Below, one piece after another: positions 17,531 to 25,318 of a stretch of 64,000 nt of DNA. Source of the DNA: Rhizobium oryziradicis (GTDB lineage Bacteria > Pseudomonadota > Alphaproteobacteria > Rhizobiales > Rhizobiaceae); contig NZ_MKIM01000020.1 of NCBI RefSeq assembly GCF_001939045.1, positions 124,001 through 188,000 on the forward strand, given 5' to 3'. Under the pieces are notes generated by a model, which did no database searches, was not told the origin of the DNA, and saw only the letters and a program-made list of their open reading frames with translations. Position 1 is the stretch's first letter; each line of letters starts with the position of its first letter. Position numbers and translations under genes: made by a program.

Positions 17531-18457
17531 TCACGAACCCGTGCCGCTGGCTCCGGGCGTGCAGGGGCCGTTGCGCTTGAACCAGTTGTGCATGAAATCC
17601 ACCAGCGCGCGCACCTTGGCAGGCAAATAGCGCCGGTGGGGGTAAACGGCATAAATGCCACGGCCCGTGGGCATGTATTCTTCAAACAGGGAGATCAATG
17701 CGCCGCTTTCAATATGCGAGCGCGCCACAAAATCCGGCAGCATGGCAGCACCCAGGCCAGCCAGCGCACCGCGCAAGGTGGTTTGTGGGCTGTTGACCAC
17801 CAGCGGGCCAGAGATATTGACCGTGAAGGCATCTCCCGTTGGCCCCTGCAGGCGAATGCTGTTGTGGCTGCGGCTGTTGGTGTCAATCAGCATGGGGATA
17901 TTGGCAAGATCTTGCGGATGATTAAGCGGGCCATATTTTTCCAAAAGCTTTGGGCTTGCACAGGCATAGATTTTGAAATCGGCCAGCTTGCGGGCAATCA
18001 TGCCCGAATCATCCAGCTTGGTCACGCGGATGCCAAGATCGAACCCTTCCTCGATCAAATCGACGAATCGGTCTTCGGCGGCGATTTCGATGGAAAGATC
18101 GGGATGCTCCAGTGCAAAATCAATCAAGGATTGGCCAACTTCGGCATCGGTGAAGCTGCGCGGCACGGTAATGCGAATCTTGCCGCGAATGTCGGCATTG
18201 TTCTCGCGCACCAGATCGGCGAGGTTATCGATCTCTTTCAAAATGTCGGCAGCAGAGCGAAAATAGGTGTGTCCGGCCTCTGTCATGGAAAATTGCCGGG
18301 TGGTGCGGTTGAGCAAAAGCGCGCCCAATTCATCTTCCAACTCGCGAACATATTTGGATAACAAGGCTTTAGAGCGCCCGGTCTTGCGGGCCGCCGCTGA
18401 AAACCCCTCGGCTTCAACAACATCAATAAACGCACGAATACGGGTGAGGGTGTCCAA
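17531..18457 (-). CDS. LysR-family transcriptional regulator
   Basis: The 308-residue protein begins with the LysR winged helix, RIRAFIDVVEAEGFSAAARKTGRSKALLSKYVRELEDELG (residues 6-45), followed by LLNRTTRQFSMTEAGHTYF. The rest is a two-lobe effector domain beginning KIRITVPRSF. It belongs to the DsdC/CrgA-like branch often involved in detoxification or aromatic metabolism. It is upstream of, and in line with, the DUF1007/NicO pair 68 bases further on. Whether it controls them is open. Confidence 0.9.
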   Translation of the reverse strand: MDTLTRIRAFIDVVEAEGFSAAARKTGRSKALLSKYVRELEDELGALLLNRTTRQFSMTEAGHTYFRSAADILKEIDNLADLVRENNADIRGKIRITVPRSFTDAEVGQSLIDFALEHPDLSIEIAAEDRFVDLIEEGFDLGIRVTKLDDSGMIARKLADFKIYACASPKLLEKYGPLNHPQDLANIPMLIDTNSRSHNSIRLQGPTGDAFTVNISGPLVVNSPQTTLRGALAGLGAAMLPDFVARSHIESGALISLFEEYMPTGRGIYAVYPHRRYLPAKVRALVDFMHNWFKRNGPCTPGASGTGS

Positions 18458-18589
18458 AGGGCTATCTCCAAATCAATGCGCAACGGGTGAACAATAGCGC
18501 GTTATCGTTCAACTTTCACGCCCCAAAAAAACCGGCAATAAAAAAATCTGCGGGCTTGCAAAAAACGCTTGATTATGACGGCGTGTTTT

Positions 18590-19015
18590 CATACATCCCT
18601 CCTTGCCCAAAGTCGCACGTGCCTGTGGGTGTCCGCCGACCCTCGATGTGGTGAGGAATCGGTAAGGTACCTGGAACTAACCCCTCCAGTCGCTATCTCG
18701 GCCAACTGAGAAATGCGAGGACATCTTGAAGCAACGACGGTGCGGGCCTTTCTAGTCTCTTCCGGCTTTCCATCAGCCGGATTAACTGTAGAGGCACACC
18801 ATCATTGCCGGAAGTGCGGTAGGGACCACCCTCCAATCCATGGCAGACAAAGCGGATAACATGCTCTCAGGCAAGAGGGCGTTTATCCACCGTTCCGCGT
18901 TCAATCGCTGACACGTCGCCAGTGTCTCCACCAACTGGCACCGTGAGAGCAGTTGTCGCACTTTGTCCATCTGGCGCTGTTATACAGCACCGGTAACCTT
19001 TGGAATATGGAAGGG
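18590..19015 (+). ncRNA. speF-type leader RNA upstream of ornithine decarboxylase
   Basis: The 566 bases between the LysR start and the decarboxylase start hold no convincing gene. A long leader, the speF motif, is known upstream of ornithine decarboxylase genes in alphaproteobacteria, and both position and length fit. Local hairpins include CCGGCT/AGCCGG at 18762-18780. The G+C-rich, unbroken, non-coding stretch from about 18595 is consistent with a structured RNA. I could not align it to the family model, so the boundaries are approximate. The first 130 bases (18458-18590) are A/T-richer and should contain both promoters. Confidence 0.7.
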
Positions 19016-19023
19016 ATCAGCCG

Positions 19024-20157
19024 ATGACCACCGCTCGCATCCGTGACTTCATCAACACCCACCGTCCAGAAGGCCCTTGCCTTGTTGTGGACCTTGATGT
19101 CGTGCGTGACAATTTCGGCGCATTCCGTCATGCGCTGCCCGATAGCGCCATTTATTATGCTGTGAAGGCCAATCCAGCCCCTGAAGTGCTGTCTTTGCTG
19201 GCATCGCTCGGCTCCAACTTCGATTGCGCCTCCGTGGCTGAAATCGAAATGGCGCTGGCCGCTGGCGCTACGCCTTCACGCATTTCTTTTGGCAACACCA
19301 TCAAGAAAGAACGGGATGTGGCCCGTGCGCATGCGCTCGGCATCAACCTGTTTGCTGTCGATTGCCATGAAGAAGTGGAAAAGATTGCCCGCTCCGCTCC
19401 CGGTGCTCGCGTATTCTGCCGCGTTCTGACCGATGGTGAAGGCGCTGAATGGCCTTTGAGCCGCAAGTTTGGCTGTGTGCCGCAGATGGCTGTTGACGTT
19501 CTGGTCTATGCTCACCAGCAGGGTCTGGAATCTTTTGGGGTTTCCTTCCACGTTGGTTCGCAGATGACCAAGGTCGATGCCTGGGATGCCGCTCTTGGCG
19601 ATGCCAAGCGCGTGTTCGCGCAGCTGGCCAAGCAGGGCATTACGCTCAAGATGGTCAACATGGGTGGCGGTTTCCCAACCAAGTACCTGCGCGACATTCC
19701 ATCGGCAGAAGCCTATGGTCAGGCCATCAATGCATCTTTGAAGAAGCATTTCGGCAACAACATTCCGCAGACCATCATTGAACCCGGTCGTGGCATGGTG
19801 GGCAATGCTGGTGTGATCAAGGCTGAAGTGGTTCTGATCTCCAAGAAGTCCGACAACGATGCGCACCGCTGGGTGTTTCTCGACATCGGCAAGTTTGGTG
19901 GCCTGGCGGAAACCATGGATGAAGCCATCCGTTACCCCATCCGCACAGAGCGCGATGGCGACGAGATGGAGCCTTGCGTATTGGCAGGTCCAACATGCGA
20001 CAGCGCAGATGTTCTGTACGAGAAGAACATGTATCCGCTGCCTTTGTCGCTGACCATTGGCGATGAAGTGTTGATTGAAGGCACGGGTGCTTACACCACG
20101 ACCTATTCAGCGGTCGCATTTAACGGCTTTGATCCGTTGAAGGCCTATATTATCTGA
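19024..20157 (+). CDS. speF: Ornithine (or lysine/ornithine) decarboxylase, fold III
   Basis: The 377-residue PLP enzyme is of the eukaryote-like alanine-racemase fold used by alphaproteobacteria. The PLP lysine is Lys48 in YYAVKANP, phosphate-binding loops are GGGFP (214-218) and EPGRG (253-257), and the catalytic Cys325 lies in GPTCDSADVLYE. It makes putrescine from ornithine, and possibly cadaverine from lysine, in the cytoplasm. ATG 19024 fits the conserved N-terminus MTTARIRDFI and has GGAAGGGA upstream. A long leader precedes it, so polyamine or ornithine control at RNA level is likely. The acetyltransferase downstream may be co-transcribed. Confidence 0.95.
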   Translation: MTTARIRDFINTHRPEGPCLVVDLDVVRDNFGAFRHALPDSAIYYAVKANPAPEVLSLLASLGSNFDCASVAEIEMALAAGATPSRISFGNTIKKERDVARAHALGINLFAVDCHEEVEKIARSAPGARVFCRVLTDGEGAEWPLSRKFGCVPQMAVDVLVYAHQQGLESFGVSFHVGSQMTKVDAWDAALGDAKRVFAQLAKQGITLKMVNMGGGFPTKYLRDIPSAEAYGQAINASLKKHFGNNIPQTIIEPGRGMVGNAGVIKAEVVLISKKSDNDAHRWVFLDIGKFGGLAETMDEAIRYPIRTERDGDEMEPCVLAGPTCDSADVLYEKNMYPLPLSLTIGDEVLIEGTGAYTTTYSAVAFNGFDPLKAYII

Positions 20158-20232
20158 TCCAAACCGTGCCGGTCTGATCCCGGCACGGAAAAACAACAAA
20201 ATATTGGAAACTCCCTTGGATAGGAGGTCACT

Positions 20233-20823
20233 ATGGCCGCTGTTCTGAATGCCGTGCGCGCTTTTTTTGCGCAGCCAACCTTTAAAATCGACGCAGAGAA
20301 CGCAGCCGATGTTGTGGCGCGCGAAACGCTGCTGGATCGCGTCATGGGCGCAGATCGCACCAAAAAGTCGTCGGAAAAAATCCGCCGTGGTCGCATTCCT
20401 GCGGAAGGTTTGGCGCTGGTGGCACGTGATCGCAAAGGCCACGTGATTGGCACTGTGCGTCTGTGGAATATTGAAGCGGGCGTCAATGCTGAAGGCCACA
20501 TCGTGGATGCGCTGTTGCTTGGCCCCTTGGCAGTCGATTGCGCCCATGAAGGCAAAGGCATTGGCTCCGCCTTGATGCGGGCGGCGCTGATGGAAGCCAA
20601 AAACCGTGGCCATGGTGCGGTGCTTTTGGTGGGCGATGCGCCTTACTATGAGCGGTTTGGCTTTTTTGCCACCAAAACCGCGCATCTGGTGATGCCCGGT
20701 CCTTTTGCCCGTGATCGGTTTTTGGCGCTGGAGCTCGTTCCCGGCTGGCTGGATGGGGCGGCTGGCATGATCACAGCGTCTGGGCGCCGGTTGACACAGC
20801 CTTCGATGCGTAAGGCGGCATAA
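20233..20823 (+). CDS. GNAT-family N-acetyltransferase
   Basis: The 196-residue protein has a GNAT core with LLLGPLAVDCAHEGKGIGSALMRAAL (acetyl-CoA loop GKGIGSAL) and YYERFGFFATKT, typical of the YhbS-like branch. The frame starts with ATG after GATAGGAGGTCACT. It follows the decarboxylase by 75 bases without a terminator. A role in acetylating putrescine or another amine is possible by position but not shown by sequence. Confidence 0.85.
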   Translation: MAAVLNAVRAFFAQPTFKIDAENAADVVARETLLDRVMGADRTKKSSEKIRRGRIPAEGLALVARDRKGHVIGTVRLWNIEAGVNAEGHIVDALLLGPLAVDCAHEGKGIGSALMRAALMEAKNRGHGAVLLVGDAPYYERFGFFATKTAHLVMPGPFARDRFLALELVPGWLDGAAGMITASGRRLTQPSMRKAA

Positions 20824-20841
20824 AGTTTGCGATAAAGCGGT

Positions 20842-20863
20842 CCGATGATAGGCGGATCATCGG
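20842..20863. repeat. Short hairpin after the acetyltransferase gene
   Basis: CCGATGAT (20842-20849) and ATCATCGG (20856-20863) are perfect inverted repeats with loop AGGCGG, just before the terminator. Confidence 0.5.
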
Positions 20864-20865
20864 CC

Positions 20866-20904
20866 CAAAAAAGCCCCTCCCGGCAACGGTGAGGGGCTTT
20901 TTGT
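20866..20904. terminator. Bidirectional terminator between the acetyltransferase and cytochrome genes
   Basis: AAGCCCCTC (20871-20879) and GAGGGGCTT (20891-20899) form the stem. An A run lies on the left and a T run on the right, so it can end transcription from both sides. Both flanking genes point towards it. Confidence 0.9.
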
Positions 20905-20905
20905 T

Positions 20906-22255
20906 TTACGGCTTTTTCTCATCCCAGCCGTCGGTGAGCGTTTTCAAAAAGGCCACAATGTCGTTGATTTCAGCCTCGTTGAGGGCTGGCTCCTGGCCGG
21001 GTTTGCGATCCATGGGCGCATCAATCACGTCAATATTGGCTTTGTCGCTGTCGGGCATATCGTTGAACTTGTCGACGGTTCCATCCGGCTTTTTGGGATA
21101 AATGCGGCCCGGATTGGTGTCGCGGATGACGTAAAAGCGGGTGGCATCTTCCAGTGTGGTGTAGACGCCATTGTGGAAATAGACCTTGCGGGTTGCGACA
21201 TTGCGCAAGGTGGGGGTTTTGAACAGGCCACAATTTTGTGGCTGTTTGGAAAATTCGTCCTTGCGAAAGGGTCCACAAATGCCACGATCGAAAAATGTCG
21301 GATCAGCATTGGCAGGAATGGCGGGGTTGCGCGGCACGCCGAGCGCTTCATATTCGTAATCGGTAAAATTGGGCATCTGGCCATCGCCGGTCATCTTGTC
21401 CAGATGACAGGAGGCGCAATTGCCTTTCTTGGGATCATCAAACAGTTCCAGCCCGCGGGCTTCTTGCGGGCTCAGTACCGCCTTGCCGCGTAAGTAAGCG
21501 TCGTATTTGCTGGAATAGGGATGGAAATCGACATCTTCCACCTGATAGCGCGCCAGAGCAAAGCCAACTTCTGAAAGGGCCATGGATGGATCGTCCAGCA
21601 CCTGCTTGCCAAACAACGCTTCAAGGCGCGCACCATAGGTGGTTTTGATTTTGCGATAGAGATCGGCCTCATCGCGATTGGCCATCTCGAAAGGCGACAG
21701 CAGCGGGCCAAGGGCCTGTTCTTGCAGGCTATCGACCCGGCCATCCCAAAACATACCGCCCTGCGGCACGGCATTGTCGGCGCTGGCCACCGCCTTCACC
21801 ACAGGTTGCCCAGCAACAGGACCACCAGCCGGTGCGCTCTGGTTGGCCAGTGCCACGCCAGAGGCTTCGGCCATGGGTGCGGCCTCGGCCGCTTCTTCGG
21901 CAGAGTTTTCCGGGCCAACGGAAAAAGAAGGCGTTGCCATTTTATAGGCAAGGCTTGGCGGCGGGCGAAAGCCCGGCTGATGGAGATGCGGGCCGCCAAA
22001 CTGAACGGCCAGGGCATTGGCAGGGGAATAATGGTTGGCTGGATCATGACAGCTGGCACAGGACATGGTGCCGCTGCCGGAAAGGGATTGATCGTAAAAA
22101 ATGGCCTTGCCAAGCTTTGCCAAAGCGCTCAGTGGCGCGGCTTGAGGGGCTGCTGCTTCATCGTTTTGTGCGGCAATGCCAAGGCCAACCCCCGCGAGGC
22201 AAAGCCCCGCGAGTGCCAACAGCGTCAGGCCGGACGTTTTATAAGTCTCTATCAT
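20906..22255 (-). CDS. Diheme cytochrome c peroxidase (MauG/CcpA family)
   Basis: The 449-residue protein has an N-terminal hydrophobic segment (residues 9-29), so it is exported or membrane-anchored. Two heme c motifs are visible: CASCH at 66-70 and CASCHLDKMTGDG in the C-terminal half. FWDGRVDSLQEQALGP, NGVYTTLEDATRFY and EINDIVAFLKTLT are typical of the family. It would reduce peroxide, or oxidise a partner, in the periplasm. An Ala/Pro/Glu-rich insertion of some 45-50 residues (about 115-162) interrupts the N-terminal domain. ATG 22255 gives a proper signal; a TTG at 22282 overlaps the upstream stop. It is downstream gene of an operon with a phosphoesterase. Confidence 0.9.
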   Translation of the reverse strand: MIETYKTSGLTLLALAGLCLAGVGLGIAAQNDEAAAPQAAPLSALAKLGKAIFYDQSLSGSGTMSCASCHDPANHYSPANALAVQFGGPHLHQPGFRPPPSLAYKMATPSFSVGPENSAEEAAEAAPMAEASGVALANQSAPAGGPVAGQPVVKAVASADNAVPQGGMFWDGRVDSLQEQALGPLLSPFEMANRDEADLYRKIKTTYGARLEALFGKQVLDDPSMALSEVGFALARYQVEDVDFHPYSSKYDAYLRGKAVLSPQEARGLELFDDPKKGNCASCHLDKMTGDGQMPNFTDYEYEALGVPRNPAIPANADPTFFDRGICGPFRKDEFSKQPQNCGLFKTPTLRNVATRKVYFHNGVYTTLEDATRFYVIRDTNPGRIYPKKPDGTVDKFNDMPDSDKANIDVIDAPMDRKPGQEPALNEAEINDIVAFLKTLTDGWDEKKP

Positions 22256-22278
22256 GCACCCGGTCCCGTTTGAGAAAA

Positions 22279-23925
22279 TCAACCTTTGAGGCCGGTTTTG
22301 GGGTCAAGGATCAAAGTGTCGGTGCGTGCCTTGGACCAATCGAACATATTGTTCAAAGAGCCTGCAACGGCATCAAATGAGCCACCGCCCAGACGTTGGC
22401 CGCCCATCCAGTTGTCTTCGATAAAGCGCATGACGGAGGTTTGATCGGTCACGGTATGATCGACAAAATTCTGCTTGGCATAAGGTGAAATCACCAGCAG
22501 TGGCTGGCGTGTGCCATAACCACAACGACCTTCCGCAGGCAGACCATCCACACCCGGCATGGGCGTGCCGGTGCCGCAGGCAGCACCGTTCAACACATCA
22601 TAGCCTTTGACCGGAATGTTGGAAGGATTGATGACGTGGTGGGCGTGATCATACCAGCCATCCGAATCGTCATAGAGAATGATAACCGCCGTATTGTTCC
22701 AATCTTTCGACTGTTGCAGCTTGTTGATGACATTTGCCACAAATTCCTGCTCGTCCAGCGGGTCGGAATAGCCGGCATGGCCATCCTGATAGGCAGGCGC
22801 TTTAAGGAAGCTGACCGCTGGCATGGTACCGTTTTTCAGCACGGCATAGAAATCATTGATATCATACTGGTGGTTGGCTCCGCCATCATGGCTGGTGCCA
22901 ATCATATCCACCGAACTGGGGCGAATATGCTGCGGATTGGCGGTCGAGGGATAGTATTGAAACGGCTGGTGGTGGGGGATGTAATCGACCTGATCGACCT
23001 TGGTAATGGCCGATGTGGTTGAGCGCTTGCAGGCGGTGGTGCCGTTGGGGTTCTTGACGGTGAGATCAAAACCGCCCTCGAAAAAGCCCCAGGTGATCCC
23101 CTTGTCATTGAGCAGATCGCCAATGTTGCGACCGGTCATCAGCGCGGTCTTGCCTTCGGAACAGATGTCGCCGGTGGGATCAAGATCGCTGATCAGCGTC
23201 CAGTTGCCATTGCCATCGGGCACAATACGGCCTTTGGAATAGGTGCCATCCTTTTCCAGCGTGTAGCCGGGCGGCAGGCTGATGCCGTTGGTCTGGCCGG
23301 AGACCAGATTGATGGCACCCGGTGTCGAGGGGCCAAAATTGGTCGAAAACGAATGGTCGTTGAGGGCAAAATGCTGGGCATAGTTCCAGAAGGCTGTGAC
23401 AGTGTTGCCATCATAATAGCCCATCACTTGGCCCTTGGTGCCAAAAGCTCCCGCCGCACCCTTGGTGCCACGTCCGGTGTTGGCCGGGAAGAGATCCATG
23501 GCAAAATTGTTGTAGGCGGCCTGTTCAGCCGTGTAGCCGTGGTTTTGTGAATTGGTGGCGGCCTGTGTGCGATCAAGCCGGAAAGGGGCAGCCGCATCGG
23601 CCCCGTTGGCCGCATTGGTCTTGTTTGGGTTGCTATCCAAAAGGCCAGCATTGGCCAGCGTATCAATATCCTTTGGCGTGTCTTTGGCGGCCGCAAAGGC
23701 GGGCTCACCTTCGATATTGGACGCTTTGGGGTAGGTGGCAAAATAATGATCAAACGACACGTTCTCCTGGAAAATCACCACGAGATGTTTGATGGGCGTT
23801 GCCGTGTTGACCATTGGTTCGGCGGCAAAGCCAGGCGTGGCCAGAGAGAATGGGCCAAGACAGAGTGATGCCGACAGAAATGCTGTGGCCGCGCGCAGAG
23901 CCGTGCGGCGTGAGTGAGGTGCCAT
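22279..23925 (-). CDS. Secreted phosphoesterase (phospholipase C / acid phosphatase family)
   Basis: The 548-residue protein has a signal peptide with twin arginines (SRRTALRAATAFL) that may use the Tat route. The mature part opens with IKHLVVIFQENVSFDHYFATYP, the catalytic and metal motif of the PF04185 phosphoesterases, and later shows YDDSDGWYDH and RQPLLVISPYAKQNFVDH. Members release phosphate from phospholipids or phosphomonoesters outside the cytoplasm. ATG 23925 with AAGGGAAACC is chosen over an upstream frame extension to 24015. It lies just before the diheme peroxidase gene, with 23 bases between. Such pairs recur in Proteobacteria but the link is unexplained. Confidence 0.9.
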   Translation of the reverse strand: MAPHSRRTALRAATAFLSASLCLGPFSLATPGFAAEPMVNTATPIKHLVVIFQENVSFDHYFATYPKASNIEGEPAFAAAKDTPKDIDTLANAGLLDSNPNKTNAANGADAAAPFRLDRTQAATNSQNHGYTAEQAAYNNFAMDLFPANTGRGTKGAAGAFGTKGQVMGYYDGNTVTAFWNYAQHFALNDHSFSTNFGPSTPGAINLVSGQTNGISLPPGYTLEKDGTYSKGRIVPDGNGNWTLISDLDPTGDICSEGKTALMTGRNIGDLLNDKGITWGFFEGGFDLTVKNPNGTTACKRSTTSAITKVDQVDYIPHHQPFQYYPSTANPQHIRPSSVDMIGTSHDGGANHQYDINDFYAVLKNGTMPAVSFLKAPAYQDGHAGYSDPLDEQEFVANVINKLQQSKDWNNTAVIILYDDSDGWYDHAHHVINPSNIPVKGYDVLNGAACGTGTPMPGVDGLPAEGRCGYGTRQPLLVISPYAKQNFVDHTVTDQTSVMRFIEDNWMGGQRLGGGSFDAVAGSLNNMFDWSKARTDTLILDPKTGLKG

Positions 23926-24093
23926 GGTGGTTTCCCTTTTTGAAACGTCCAGTTTGGTGGACAGGATGCGGCTGGATCTGGCGCTGACGCTAGGTCTGGT
24001 TTTTATCAGTTCCATGACAGTCTGATCGGGCGGAACGTTCCTGATGCCCTTTGCTCATCACAAGTGGTTGATCCTGTGCACGGCAGGCGACGG

Positions 24094-24111
24094 ATTTGAC
24101 GCTTGTCAAAT
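24094..24111. promoter_or_regulatory. FNR/FixK-type box between the phosphoesterase and ompW genes
   Basis: ATTTGACGCTTGTCAAAT is a perfect 7-base inverted repeat around 4 bases. Its core TTGAC-GCTT-GTCAA (24096-24109) fits the FNR/FixK consensus TTGAYNNNNRTCAA exactly. It is about 170 bases from each divergent start codon. The rest of 23926-24275 shows no gene. Confidence 0.6.
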
Positions 24112-24275
24112 GAACTGATGCAAAGCAGCAACAGGCGGGCGGCTGATGCTTGCCTTCCTTCGGAGAAGCGTAAAATATTGATTTATCTCAAGGGAAAGAG
24201 TGCTCCGGTTGTGAATAGTCCTGCCATGACGCGGCGGGGGACCCTGTCGCCTATTCGACAATCAGGAGAGACGAT

Positions 24276-24968
24276 ATGTCATTGAACCGGACTTTGAGCC
24301 TGACGGCAGTTGCCTTTGCAGCCTTGGCTTGCGCGGCCCCTATTGTGTCGGCGGCTGATCTTGCACCAGTGACAAAGGCCCCGGAAGCTGAATCGGCTTT
24401 GACACCCCATAGCCCTTGGCAAATCCGCGCCCGTGCGCTGGGTGTGGTCACCAGAAACAACGGCAAGGTTGACGGCATTGCTGGCTCTGGCTTGTCGTCC
24501 AGCGATAGTGTGACACCAGAATTGGACTTCAGCTATTACTTCACCGACAATATTGCCGCAGAACTGATTCTGGGCACAACCTCGTCGCGGATTGATGGCA
24601 AGGGTTCGATTGCAGGTCTTGGCAATATTGGCAAAACATGGCTTCTGCCGCCAACACTGACCTTGCAATATCATTTCACCGATCTTGGTGCATTCAAGCC
24701 CTACGTTGGTGCCGGCATCAACTACACTGTGTTCTACAATCAGTCTGCCCGTGGTGCTGCCACGGATCTCGACGTGAAAAACACCTTTGGTGCGGCCTTG
24801 CAGGTCGGTTTCGACTATATGATCGACCAGCATTGGGGTTTGAACTTCGACGTCAAGAAACTTTACTTGCGGCCCGATTTTGAAGCCACAGTGGGCGGTG
24901 CCCGCGTCAAGGGATCTGCCAAGCTCGATCCATGGCTGATCGGCACAGGTGTGACCTATCGCTTCTAA
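24276..24968 (+). CDS. ompW: OmpW-family outer membrane protein
   Basis: The 230-residue protein has a signal peptide ending VSAADLAP (cleavage near residue 27). The mature protein begins with WQIRARALGVVTRNNGKVD and ends GTGVTYRF with the terminal phenylalanine needed for outer-membrane insertion. PTLTLQYHFTDLGAFKPYVGAGINYT is the family's most conserved stretch. It forms an 8-strand beta barrel that lets small hydrophobic molecules through. ATCAGGAGAG precedes ATG. In enteric bacteria ompW responds to FNR, and an FNR-type box lies upstream here. Confidence 0.93.
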   Translation: MSLNRTLSLTAVAFAALACAAPIVSAADLAPVTKAPEAESALTPHSPWQIRARALGVVTRNNGKVDGIAGSGLSSSDSVTPELDFSYYFTDNIAAELILGTTSSRIDGKGSIAGLGNIGKTWLLPPTLTLQYHFTDLGAFKPYVGAGINYTVFYNQSARGAATDLDVKNTFGAALQVGFDYMIDQHWGLNFDVKKLYLRPDFEATVGGARVKGSAKLDPWLIGTGVTYRF

Positions 24969-24996
24969 TCAAACTATTCTGTTTATCCATACCAGC

Positions 24997-25026
24997 ACCC
25001 TCGTCGTTTTCGGCGAGGGTTTTTTG
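24997..25026 (+). terminator. Terminator of ompW
   Basis: ACCCTCG (24997-25003) pairs with CGAGGGT (25014-25020), followed by six T. It lies 28 bases after the stop. The next 290 bases (25027-25318) hold no supported gene or element and should contain the promoter of the MFS gene. Confidence 0.88.
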
Positions 25027-25318
25027 CGTGATGAACGTGGTGTTTTCTTCAACACTCCGTGTTCAGCCGCAAATTTCTGCCCCGAATCCGCTTCAGTCAC
25101 GAAAGGTTTATTGTGTGCGCCTTGAACCATTTCGGGCAAGCGCAATTATAAATCGGGTAAGCGCATTGTTGCGAATTCTGGTGCATGCCACCAGAAAACA
25201 GCGCAGCAATACAGTCAGACGCAGAGAACATTGGCCACACGGCTCGTTCGCTCGCGCCGCTAGGGAACGGTGTCGTGGCGCAGCCCCTCTTCGTTCCTTT
25301 CTTGATGGAGGAGGCCAT

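Noticed and set aside
24932-25318. Upstream extension of the MFS frame
   Set aside because: It runs through the end of ompW and its terminator; the MFS family start and ribosome site are at 25319.
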